Notes: generated from the sequence alone by a model not told the origin. DNA of 5,718 nt from an uncultured Caulobacteraceae bacterium (GCA_903884915.1 CAISGS010000582.1:1-5718), one strand, 5' to 3'; shown: positions 1 through 5,659, counted from the first letter of the stretch. Numbers and translations are program-made.

Positions 1-2
1 CG

Positions 3-263
3 GCCCTGTCGCCGCTCTTGGCTGAGATTGGCCGTGTCTATGCCCCCTTCCTGTTGGCTAACGCCAAGGCGGTCATGGGCGGGGAAAAGAGCTTCGAGGC
101 CGAGATCGATGGCCGCGCCTGGACCCAGCCGAGCTTCCCCTATCAGGCCAAGTGCCTCAAATGGCTGCGGGATGGCCATGGCGCCCTTTCCGACAATGAG
201 CGCGGGTCAGTCGACGACCTGTTACAGGGCAGCGGATGCGAGGCGATGTTCGGCTTGGGCTGA
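3..263 (+). CDS. Probable glutathione S-transferase family protein, C-terminal 86 residues (5' end outside window)
   Basis: The frame is open from the window edge to TGA at 261-263, so the gene begins upstream and the TTG at 18 is not a credible start. The visible part is helical and soluble, with the run EIGRVYAPFLLANA, then EIDGRAW, then PYQAKCLKWLRDGH, ending in a GSGCEAMF motif. That order, with a Tyr-Gln-x-Lys-Cys-Leu helix followed by a Leu-rich helix and a terminal Gly-x-Gly-Cys-Glu, matches what I recall of the C-terminal all-helical domain of one group of alphaproteobacterial glutathione S-transferase-like proteins. The glutathione-binding thioredoxin-fold domain would lie upstream and cannot be inspected, so enzymatic activity is not shown. 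No clear terminator follows. An unrelated cytosolic helical protein remains possible. Confidence 0.6.
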   Translation, partial: ALSPLLAEIGRVYAPFLLANAKAVMGGEKSFEAEIDGRAWTQPSFPYQAKCLKWLRDGHGALSDNERGSVDDLLQGSGCEAMFGLG

Positions 264-385
264 CGAGGGCCGACGGTAAAATTAGTACTGTACAATATTG
301 ATAACTACCGTGTTTGCCATTAGGCCTCTCCTCTGTTCCGTGACCTGTAGATCGGAGACTTGAGCGGGAGGCCGAACGGAACCTG

Positions 386-2485
386 ATGGCGCCTCCCCCC
401 TCTCTTCAGGTTGCGATCCGCCGCCAGCAATTGCTTCGCCTCCTTGCGGTTTTGGTCATCGCCGCGGGCACTACCATTGTCACCGTGGTGGGGCTTGCCT
501 ACTATTCGGCCAGACTCATCGATCAGGCCAGCCTGCAGCAGGAAACCCTTCAGGTCTCCCGGCGCGTCGATAGCACCCTCGTCAAAATGCAGAATGATGT
601 GCGCTCGGCGGCGGTTTGGAACGATGCGCACGCCCAAAGCTTGGCTCAAAACGCCGCCTGGCTTCACGAGAATATCGGGAAATATTTCTCTGACTATATG
701 GACTACCCCATCTCTGTGGTCTTCGCACCGGACGGCAAGCCCATCTATGCCGCTCGCGACAGCAATATTGTCGCTGTGTCACGAGAGGCCCAGTTCATCG
801 CTGCAGTCGCGCCAATAGTCCGCGCCGTTCGCGATGAGGCCATTTCACGAAAAGGTCGGACTACGGATCATCGCGCCTATGGGTTCGCCGCCCACGTGGC
901 GCGTGAGGGAATGGTTCTGGTGGGCGGCAGCCCCTATTTTGTCGCCGTCTCGACCATTGTCCCTGAAGACACCGCCCATCGTGATGCCAACCCTGAGGAC
1001 CCTGTGGTCGCAACGGGCCAGCGGGTGTCCAGCCTCATTCCACGTCTATCGCAAGACCTCGCCCTACTTCGCCCGCGCCTCCTGTTGCAGGGCGTCGCCA
1101 CCTCTGGGCCCTATGTGGTCCTGTCCGCGCCTGATGGAGCAGCGATCGGCAAGATTTCGTGGCAGGCCAGCCGTCCGGGCGGTCGATTGCTTATCGATGC
1201 CGCGCCCTTGCTTATTCTCGTTATTTTGATTGCTTTAGCCGCCCTGTTTGCCGGCATGGTCAGGATCAGGCGGCTATTTGTTGATCTTGTCGATCATGAG
1301 GCCGCTTTAGATGTGAGCCGACACGAGGCTGAGGCAGCCAATCTCGCTAAAGGCCGGTTTTTGGCCAATATGAGCCATGAGCTTCGCACGCCCCTCAATG
1401 GCATTATCGCCATGTCTGAAATGCTGCACCAGCAACAGACAGACGCGAAGGGTCGCGAGATGACGCGTACGGTTGTGGCTTCTGGCCGGATCTTGGAGCG
1501 GGTCCTCAACGACATATTGGACGTTTCTAAGATTGAGGCGATCGAGGTCGAGTTTGAGCGCGTGCCCTTCGACATGGACACGCTCCTGTTGGATGTGGCC
1601 GCCCTGCACCGCGCCACGGCAGAGGCCAAGGGCTTGCGGATGGAGCTTAATATCACGCCAGGGGCAGCGGGGACCTATGTCGGTGACCATGTGCGGGTCA
1701 GCCAAGTCATCTCCAACCTCTTAAGCAATGCGGTCAAATTCACCGACAAAGGCCGGGTGGCAATTACGGCGCGGCGATGTTCCGCGGGCCTGCATCTGGT
1801 GGTCAGCGATACGGGGCCAGGCTTTGATCGCGCCACTTCGGACCGCCTGTTCAAGCGGTTTGAGCAGGGAGACAGTTCGATCAATCGTCGCCATGGCGGC
1901 ACCGGTCTTGGCCTATGGATTAGCCGGGCCTTGGTGCGGGCCATGGGTGGAACCATCCGCGTGCGCTCCATCGTCGGCAAGGGAACCCTGTTCTCGGTCC
2001 AACTGCCCTTGGAGCGCAGCCAACCCCAAGCGCCCTTTTCGCTTGCAGCGGAACCGGAGGGTCAAGACCATCATGAGGACGGATGGCCTCCGCTCCGCGT
2101 GCTCGTCGCCGAAGATCATGAGGTCAATCAGAGGGTCATGATGATGATCCTCGACACCATAGGGGCCAAGGTGACCTTGGCAGAAAATGGTGCCTTGGCC
2201 GTAGAGGCCTTTAAGGATAGCGACTTTGACGTCATCTTGATGGACATCCAGATGCCGATCATGGATGGCTTGGTCGCCATGGCCAAGATCCGCGAACTTG
2301 AAATAGCCAGTGGCGCGTCTCGCACGCCGATCATCGCTGTGACTGCCAATGCTATGGCTGCGGATCGGGAGGCCAGTATGAAGGCGGGCGCGGACGATCA
2401 TCTGAGTAAACCGGTTCGCCCGGCAGCCCTGATTGAGGCCCTGTCTAAGCGTCTTGTGGCCGCACCTAATCAAGCAATTCACTAA
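386..2485 (+). CDS. Membrane-bound hybrid sensor histidine kinase (CHASE4-HisKA-HATPase_c-REC)
   Basis: A 699-residue inner-membrane kinase that should autophosphorylate on His and pass the phosphate to its own receiver. Transmembrane helix 1 is about residues 16-40 and helix 2 about 268-292. The periplasmic part between them looks like CHASE4 (VWNDAH near 77-82; VVFAPDGKPIYAA near 111-123). The HisKA H-box FLANMSHELRTPLNG places the phosphorylated His at 331. The ATPase has an N-box around 441-453 (NLLSNAVKFT), a G1 box DTGPGF (475-480), an F-box FKRFEQGDSS and a G2 box GGTGLGL (504-510). The receiver (about 570-690) has acidic E576/D577, phospho-acceptor D620 (MDIQMP), T653 and K675, all intact. 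There is no HAMP domain between helix 2 and HisKA, and no Hpt domain, so output needs a separate phosphotransfer protein or works through the receiver. ATG 386 has only a weak GGAA four bases upstream and a GGGAGG further off. The ligand is unknown. Confidence 0.95.
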   Translation: MAPPPSLQVAIRRQQLLRLLAVLVIAAGTTIVTVVGLAYYSARLIDQASLQQETLQVSRRVDSTLVKMQNDVRSAAVWNDAHAQSLAQNAAWLHENIGKYFSDYMDYPISVVFAPDGKPIYAARDSNIVAVSREAQFIAAVAPIVRAVRDEAISRKGRTTDHRAYGFAAHVAREGMVLVGGSPYFVAVSTIVPEDTAHRDANPEDPVVATGQRVSSLIPRLSQDLALLRPRLLLQGVATSGPYVVLSAPDGAAIGKISWQASRPGGRLLIDAAPLLILVILIALAALFAGMVRIRRLFVDLVDHEAALDVSRHEAEAANLAKGRFLANMSHELRTPLNGIIAMSEMLHQQQTDAKGREMTRTVVASGRILERVLNDILDVSKIEAIEVEFERVPFDMDTLLLDVAALHRATAEAKGLRMELNITPGAAGTYVGDHVRVSQVISNLLSNAVKFTDKGRVAITARRCSAGLHLVVSDTGPGFDRATSDRLFKRFEQGDSSINRRHGGTGLGLWISRALVRAMGGTIRVRSIVGKGTLFSVQLPLERSQPQAPFSLAAEPEGQDHHEDGWPPLRVLVAEDHEVNQRVMMMILDTIGAKVTLAENGALAVEAFKDSDFDVILMDIQMPIMDGLVAMAKIRELEIASGASRTPIIAVTANAMAADREASMKAGADDHLSKPVRPAALIEALSKRLVAAPNQAIH

Positions 2486-2490
2486 ATATT

Positions 2491-2506
2491 TATAGTCAAA
2501 ACTATA
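2491..2506. repeat. AT-rich dyad between the kinase and the unknown gene
   Basis: TATAGT and ACTATA form perfect 6-bp arms around CAAA, six bases after the kinase stop codon. No T-run follows, so it is a poor terminator. It lies about 74-89 bp before the GTG start of the next gene, where an operator or AT-rich promoter element could sit. The sequence TATATAAA at its right edge could serve as a -10 region, but I see no convincing -35. Confidence 0.4.
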
Positions 2507-2579
2507 TAAACCATCCTCTGCGCTTTCGTGCGGGTTGGACCCTTGCTGGCCCGAACATCCCCTTGCCAAAGAGGCCTGT

Positions 2580-3704
2580 GTGAGCAGCCGGACCGTCCGC
2601 AAACTCTCCAGTCTGCAAGAGACAGCGGCCAGCTCGCGGGTTCTGAACCTTGTGACGACGTGGAAGCAAAGTGGCCCTCAGGCCCAATATGCCGACCGGC
2701 CCCTGCTCGAAAATCGGGTGCTCAATCGCAGCATCATCGTCAAACATCAACTCCGGGCCAATGAGCGTGTCTATTTTAACAATCGGCGCCTCTCAGCCAC
2801 CAAGATCATCATCCCGATCGATCCGGATAATCTAAATATGGGTGGCTATTCGATCTTTATCGGCGAGCGGAGCTATGAGGCGCGCCTAAGGACGATTTTG
2901 GGATCCCATTCGCGGCACAATGCGCGCGATCGAGAGGTCCTGACCATGCTCGACGCCCTGCCCTCCTTTGATCCCTTTCTGCTGCGAGAGGCCGTGGTCA
3001 AGAAGGGGCTCGATGTTGCCCCCTGCTATTTTGAACTGTCACCGGCCGATCTGGCGGCCATGCGGGCCTTGGCCACCGAGGAGGTGTCGAGCCTGGTGCG
3101 GCTGTCCTTTTCCGGAAATGCAGGCCTCGTTGCCTATACGGATCGGCTGATCAGCAAGATCTTGGCCACCAAGCCCGATGAGCAACTCGAACCCCTGCGT
3201 CACACCCTAAAGCTCTCGCTAGAGGAGTTTGAAGAGGGGCTGTTCTGCTGGAAGGCCTTTCTCTATTACAAATGGGCCCAGAACGATATTTTGGACAATG
3301 CCCAAGGCCTGATCGAAGACATCCTCAACATCCAGCCCATGGGATTTCTGAAACAGTCCGAACGGCAATATCTCAACCATTCACGGATGGTCACACGGCG
3401 CGGCCTGATGGATGCGCTCGACAATATTGAGAAGATCGTCTTGGTCTATGACCGCGCCTATTGCGATCTGATCAAGAAGGGCAGCCCCCATCTGTTTCGG
3501 GAGTTTCTGCTCACCGCCCCGCGCCTGTTCCATCAGTTGGGTGGCCAACTCGCAGCCATCAACCATATGAGCCACTTCTGGGCCTTTCGGTTCCACAGTC
3601 GCAATGAGAGCTCGAAAATCTCCGGACCGGATCTTATTGAGCTATTTTTGGACTTCCAACAGGGCCTTGGCATCAGCGCCGATAAGGGCGCCAAGGTTTG
3701 GTAA
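2580..3704 (+). CDS. Uncharacterised 374-residue protein
   Basis: I do not recognise this family. The GTG at 2580 is chosen because AAAGAGG (2568-2574) lies five bases upstream; the open frame extends back to a TTG at 2535 but without a ribosome binding site. There is no signal peptide or transmembrane helix, so the protein is probably cytosolic. The basic N-terminal part (residues 2-70) leads into a probable beta segment, IIIPIDPDNLNMGGYSIFIGE (76-96). The rest is mostly helical, rich in Leu, Arg and aromatic residues (CWKAFLYYKWAQNDILDN; HMSHFWAFRFHSRNES). No nucleotide-binding, metal or catalytic motif stands out. It follows the kinase by 94 bp in the same direction and converges on the HTH regulator with 14 bp between stop codons. 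The composition and Leu/Arg-rich helical pattern make it a believable gene, not a shadow frame. A role in the signalling of its neighbours is only inference. Confidence 0.85.
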   Translation: MSSRTVRKLSSLQETAASSRVLNLVTTWKQSGPQAQYADRPLLENRVLNRSIIVKHQLRANERVYFNNRRLSATKIIIPIDPDNLNMGGYSIFIGERSYEARLRTILGSHSRHNARDREVLTMLDALPSFDPFLLREAVVKKGLDVAPCYFELSPADLAAMRALATEEVSSLVRLSFSGNAGLVAYTDRLISKILATKPDEQLEPLRHTLKLSLEEFEEGLFCWKAFLYYKWAQNDILDNAQGLIEDILNIQPMGFLKQSERQYLNHSRMVTRRGLMDALDNIEKIVLVYDRAYCDLIKKGSPHLFREFLLTAPRLFHQLGGQLAAINHMSHFWAFRFHSRNESSKISGPDLIELFLDFQQGLGISADKGAKVW

Positions 3705-3718
3705 GCCCTGGGACTGGC

Positions 3719-4201
3719 CTAGTGCTTGGTCAGGCGCTCATTGAGCTGAATGATGCTGTCGATCTTGGCCGTCAAATCCGCCGTCATGTCATCGGGGATA
3801 ATGCAGCGATAGAGCCGCGAGCCCTCGCGCGTGATCATGCCCTTCTCCGACAACTCGACGCACTTGCGGCGCACCGTCTCGCGCGGAATGCCCGTCATTT
3901 GCGAGATGCTGCTGACCGACAGCAGGCCGTCCTGCATGGTGCTGTTGCCTGAGGCGCTGCCATAAAGGATGCTGCGGGTGGAATCGGACGTGGCCGCCAA
4001 GAAAAAGGCACAGAAAATGGTCGCGCTGACAAAGTCGCCGCCAGCCCAACGGTTTGCGACACCGTTGATGCTCGTCAGCATGACGTTGGAAAAGGCCTGC
4101 AGCAGGGCCAGTTCCTTAAAGGCGTGAGATGTTTTTTCCGATTCGACCTTCGAAATGGTCGCGGCAGCTGCATCGAGGTCCTTCTGAACGGGTAATCCCA
4201 T
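3719..4201 (-). CDS. Small winged helix-turn-helix protein, putative transcriptional regulator
   Basis: This 160-residue protein has ATG at 4201 with GGAG eight bases upstream on the minus strand, which supports the start. Residues 1-85 are largely helical, with a hydrophobic stretch around 57-70 (FVSATIFCAFFLAAT) that is too short and too mixed to call a membrane helix with confidence. Residues 93-135 form a winged helix-turn-helix: LLSVSSISQMTGIPRETVRRKC is the helix-turn-helix with PRETVRRK as recognition helix, ELSEKGMI leads to the wing, and TREGSRLYRCII is the wing hairpin. This layout resembles the DNA-binding domains of the MarR, IclR and Crp groups, but the N-terminal half matches none of them clearly. 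It converges on the 374-residue gene and is preceded by a perfect 8+8 bp palindrome, a possible autoregulatory site. Target genes and any ligand are unknown. Confidence 0.82.
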   Translation of the reverse strand: MGLPVQKDLDAAAATISKVESEKTSHAFKELALLQAFSNVMLTSINGVANRWAGGDFVSATIFCAFFLAATSDSTRSILYGSASGNSTMQDGLLSVSSISQMTGIPRETVRRKCVELSEKGMITREGSRLYRCIIPDDMTADLTAKIDSIIQLNERLTKH

Positions 4202-4232
4202 CGTTGCTGCTCCAAACCCTCTGAGGCCAGGA

Positions 4233-4249
4233 TGAAGCGGACCGCTTCA
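4233..4249. promoter_or_regulatory. Perfect palindrome upstream of the HTH gene, putative operator
   Basis: TGAAGCGG and CCGCTTCA are exact inverted copies around a single central A. The site lies 32-48 bp before the ATG of the minus-strand HTH gene. The short centre makes it a better fit to a dimeric protein-binding site than to an RNA hairpin. Autoregulation by the neighbouring HTH protein is an inference from position. Confidence 0.5.
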
Positions 4250-4304
4250 ACCGTATTCCGATCAAATGTGACACCTATCCAAGTTCAGGGTGGATACAAT
4301 GATG

Positions 4305-4340
4305 TTGTGGCCTAAAATAGACGATTGTCGCCCAAAATGG
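4305..4340. repeat. Tandem 16-bp direct repeat with 20-bp period
   Basis: TTGTGGCCTAAAATAG (4305-4320) and TTGTCGCCCAAAATGG (4325-4340) agree at 13 of 16 positions and start exactly 20 bp apart, close to two helical turns. A shorter related element, TGGCCAAAAA, is found on the opposite strand around 4356-4366. The copies lie 104-139 bp upstream of the HTH gene start, so they may be binding sites for a regulator acting on that gene. The second copy is also a small dyad, GCCCA-AAA-TGGGC. Confidence 0.45.
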
Positions 4341-4431
4341 GCATTGGACCAGTGTTTTTGGCCAGGTTCTCATAAATCAAACATTATTTGGGTGTAATTG
4401 CCGTTAGGGCACGCCCAAAGATTTAGTAATC

Positions 4432-4446
4432 AATGATATAATCATT
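4432..4446. repeat. AT-rich dyad in the intergenic region
   Basis: AATGAT and ATCATT form perfect 6-bp arms around ATA, in the most AT-rich part of the intergenic region. It may be a protein-binding site, but short AT dyads of this kind also arise by chance in such DNA. Confidence 0.3.
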
Positions 4447-4579
4447 AGGCTAGGTTCCTGACACGAGTGTTTTTAACTCCCTCAATTTTGGTAACTAAAA
4501 TAATGTGTCAGCGACTGTGCCAATATAACTCTTCTACTGCGCTCGGGGGGGATTACCCGTAAAAGTGTTTTCAATCCTG

Positions 4580-4627
4580 TGCGCCGTCTGCAGCGCGGGT
4601 TCCGGCCCCCGCAGCGGTTCGTGCGCA
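4580..4627. other. GC-rich potential stem-loop upstream of tRNA-Thr
   Basis: TGCGC (4580-4584) can pair with GCGCA (4623-4627), and inside it GCGGG (4595-4599) with CCCGC (4607-4611) around an eight-base loop TTCCGGCC (4600-4606 plus one C of the run), with a short bulged extension of the inner stem. The large internal loops make a stable fold uncertain. It has no following T-run, so it is not a standard terminator. It could be part of an unannotated transcript or simply GC-rich sequence. Confidence 0.2.
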
Positions 4628-4675
4628 GAAGGGAGCGTCTTGAACTGAAACCAGACGAGGGCCGCGCAACGGCGC

Positions 4676-4704
4676 TTGGCAAATGGCCCTTGGAGCGCTA
4701 AACA
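4676..4704 (+). promoter_or_regulatory. Probable sigma-70-type promoter of tRNA-Thr
   Basis: TTGGCA at 4676-4681 is one base from the -35 consensus. TAAACA at 4699-4704, after a 17-bp spacer, is a weak -10. Transcription would start near 4711, a few bases before the tRNA. The -10 lies within a perfect dyad, GCGCT-AAAC-AGCGC (4695-4708). Confidence 0.45.
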
Positions 4705-4716
4705 GCGCCACGGTTA

Positions 4717-4792
4717 GCCGCTTTAGCTCAGCCGGTAGAGCATCGCATTCGTAATGCGGGGGTCAGGTGTTCGAGTCACCTAAGCGGCACCA
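4717..4792 (+). tRNA. tRNA-Thr with anticodon CGT
   Basis: A complete 76-nt cloverleaf including an encoded CCA tail (4790-4792). The acceptor stem GCCGCTT pairs fully with AAGCGGC. The D stem is GCTC/GAGC, and the anticodon stem TCGCA pairs with TGCGG with one wobble. The anticodon loop is TTCGTAA with CGT at 4750-4752, which reads ACG threonine codons. The T arm is AGGTG-TTCGAGT-CACCT and the discriminator is A at 4789. The sequence closely resembles bacterial tRNA-Thr(CGT) genes. A run of five T follows directly (4793-4797). The gene is 29 bp from the converging DUF4160/DUF2442 operon. Confidence 0.96.
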
Positions 4793-4821
4793 TTTTTCAA
4801 CGCCATTCAAAAACTAAAAAA

Positions 4822-5214
4822 TCAGGCGGCTGTCTTGCGTGGACGTCCTCCGAGAAGGCCGTTGGCTTTGGAGGCCTTGGCGCGCGCGATGGAGCGTTTC
4901 ATGAGCCTTGAGCCCAGTTGATCCTCCAAGAGTTGGGGAATGGAAATGTCTGCGTCCAGACGATCAACCCTTAGGCCGTAACCGCCGCCCTCGATCGTGA
5001 CATGAAGCAGATCGTCTGCACTTGCTCCCTCCAGGCCGGGGAGCATTTGAAGGGGAAAGCCGACCACGGCACCAGAGTTGAGCGTGATCATCATCCTGTC
5101 CGCGCTTCGGTCATATCGCGCCGAGACAGCGGCCAGTTGGCGTTTCATTTGCCCTTCGGTTCGCCGTGTGATCTCCGCGAACTCTGCATCTGTTGGAATC
5201 TCAAACTTGGCCAT
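4822..5214 (-). CDS. DUF2442 domain protein, putative antitoxin-like partner
   Basis: This 130-residue protein starts at ATG 5214 with GGTGGG six bases upstream. The central part fits the DUF2442 domain: ARYDRSADRMMITLNSGAVV (residues 32-51), FPLQMLPGLEGAS (53-65), then GYGLRVDRLDADISIPQLL (78-96). The tail is basic and ends in NGLLGGRPRKTAA, with a GRP core like an AT-hook, which could contact DNA. It overlaps the upstream DUF4160 gene by 14 bp, which indicates translational coupling in one operon. DUF2442 and DUF4160 genes are often adjacent in bacteria and the pair is suspected to be a toxin-antitoxin system. Which member is the toxin is not shown by the sequence; DNA binding by the basic tail would fit the antitoxin role. 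It runs toward tRNA-Thr with no visible terminator. Confidence 0.85.
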   Translation of the reverse strand: MAKFEIPTDAEFAEITRRTEGQMKRQLAAVSARYDRSADRMMITLNSGAVVGFPLQMLPGLEGASADDLLHVTIEGGGYGLRVDRLDADISIPQLLEDQLGSRLMKRSIARAKASKANGLLGGRPRKTAA

Positions 5215-5467
5215 GGATTGCCCACCATTTCATACAGATTGCAGCGAGGTCATCGGCAATAGCCGAGCCGATTTCGTTAATCTCCGACGCCTTAAACATC
5301 GTCGATTCCAACAGTCTTACAGGCCCTTCTGGGCAATTTAGCGCGAACCGAGCCCTTCCCCCATTGGCCTTAACGGCGTGAACATGGGGCGGTGCATGGT
5401 CATTCGTATAGATACGAACAGATACTTTTCGGATAGTCAGAACGGTTGGCACGCTCAACCATGCCAT
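5201..5467 (-). CDS. DUF4160 domain protein, putative toxin-like partner
   Basis: Up to 88 residues. The DUF4160 signature is clear: VPTVLTIRKVSVRIYTNDHAPPHVHA, with the His-rich NDHxPPHVH at residues 22-30 (H24, H28, H30), and a C-terminal helix ending in AAICMKWWAIHG. Family members usually begin close to the PTVL motif, so the GTG at 5452 (codon 6, giving 83 residues) is a serious alternative to ATG 5467. Neither start has a good ribosome binding site, and ATG 5467 lies at the edge of a long palindrome, which makes a nearly leaderless transcript from GTG 5452 conceivable. The gene is first in a two-gene operon, its end overlapping the DUF2442 start by 14 bp. The biochemical activity of DUF4160 is unknown to me; the His cluster suggests metal or nucleic acid contact, but this is inference. 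Confidence 0.87.
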   Translation of the reverse strand: MAWLSVPTVLTIRKVSVRIYTNDHAPPHVHAVKANGGRARFALNCPEGPVRLLESTMFKASEINEIGSAIADDLAAICMKWWAIHGQV

Positions 5468-5491
5468 AACCTAGAATTTTGTCTAGGTTAT
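5466..5491. promoter_or_regulatory. Perfect 10+10 bp palindrome at the 5' end of the DUF4160/DUF2442 operon
   Basis: ATAACCTAGA (5466-5475) and TCTAGGTTAT (5482-5491) are exact inverted copies separated by ATTTTG. The site touches the ATG at 5467 and lies just upstream of the alternative GTG at 5452. Small two-gene operons of the toxin-antitoxin kind are commonly autorepressed through such sites. On the minus strand AAGACA (5497-5492) and TAGGTT (5473-5468) could be weak -35 and -10 boxes, which would put the palindrome across the promoter. Confidence 0.65.
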
Positions 5492-5553
5492 TGTCTTGAA
5501 GGGAGGGGCTCGCCCTGTTACGCGCGCCTATTGAAAGTCTTACGGCTCAAGCA

Positions 5554-5607
5554 ATCCATAGATTTTTCCAATACTATTTAATCAAAATATCAATTTCATC
5601 TATGGAT
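5554..5607. promoter_or_regulatory. 10-bp inverted repeat with 34-bp spacer upstream of ahpC
   Basis: ATCCATAGAT (5554-5563) and ATCTATGGAT (5598-5607) are exact inverted copies around an AT-rich spacer that also contains CTAT at 5574-5577. It lies 53-106 bp before the ahpC start, where a promoter and activator sites are expected. ATAG and CTAT are the half-site words of OxyR-type operators, but the spacing does not follow the classical pattern of four elements seven bases apart. The binding protein is therefore open. Confidence 0.5.
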
Positions 5608-5619
5608 CCTGATGCCCTA

Positions 5620-5655
5620 TCTCTCCGTTCACTGAGACACCAACCCCCGGAGAGA
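5620..5655 (+). promoter_or_regulatory. Potential leader hairpin that pairs with the ahpC ribosome binding site
   Basis: TCTCTCCG (5620-5627) is the exact reverse complement of CGGAGAGA (5648-5655), with a 20-base loop. The 3' arm contains the GGAG ribosome binding site, seven bases before the ahpC ATG. If the transcript starts upstream of 5620, the fold would hide the site and could limit translation. An 8-bp stem with a long loop is only moderately stable. Confidence 0.45.
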
Positions 5656-5659
5656 CCCC

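Larger units (their letters stand above)
4202..4716. other. 515-bp intergenic region without a convincing gene
   Basis: This stretch separates the minus-strand HTH gene from tRNA-Thr and must hold the promoters of both. Positions 4260-4530 are clearly richer in A and T than the flanks, while 4535-4716 is GC-rich. It contains a palindrome at 4233-4249, a direct repeat at 4305-4340, a dyad at 4432-4446, a 7-bp inverted pair CTGACAC/GTGTCAG (4458-4464 and 4505-4511), a run of seven G at 4545-4551 and a GC-rich potential hairpin at 4580-4627. The only open frame of note, 66 codons on the minus strand ending at 4482, has an Arg/Ser/Pro-rich translation typical of a chance frame in GC-rich DNA. An unannotated small RNA is possible but not shown. 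Confidence 0.7.

Noticed and set aside
2491..2506. Rho-independent terminator after the kinase
   Set aside because: The stem is only six A/T-rich pairs and is not followed by a T-run.
2535..2579. TTG at 2535 as the start of the 374-residue gene
   Set aside because: It has no ribosome binding site, while the GTG at 2580 has AAAGAGG at ideal spacing.
1913..2602. 229-codon minus-strand open frame opposite the end of the kinase gene
   Set aside because: It is antisense to well-conserved ATPase and receiver motifs, and its His/Arg/Gly-rich translation is typical of a shadow frame.
4458..4511. 7-bp inverted pair CTGACAC/GTGTCAG
   Set aside because: The arms are short and 40 bp apart, so chance occurrence in 500 bp is likely.
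4482..4682. 66-codon minus-strand open frame in the intergenic region
   Set aside because: The translation is Arg/Ser/Pro-rich without any recognisable pattern, no good ribosome binding site was seen, and it spans the junction of AT-rich and GC-rich DNA.
4717..4800. Integration site with duplicated tRNA 3' end
   Set aside because: No second copy of the tRNA-Thr 3' sequence was seen in the window, and there is no integrase gene.
5378..5581. 67-codon plus-strand open frame across the DUF4160 start region
   Set aside because: It overlaps the DUF4160 gene and its operator palindrome, and its translation has no sign of a real protein.
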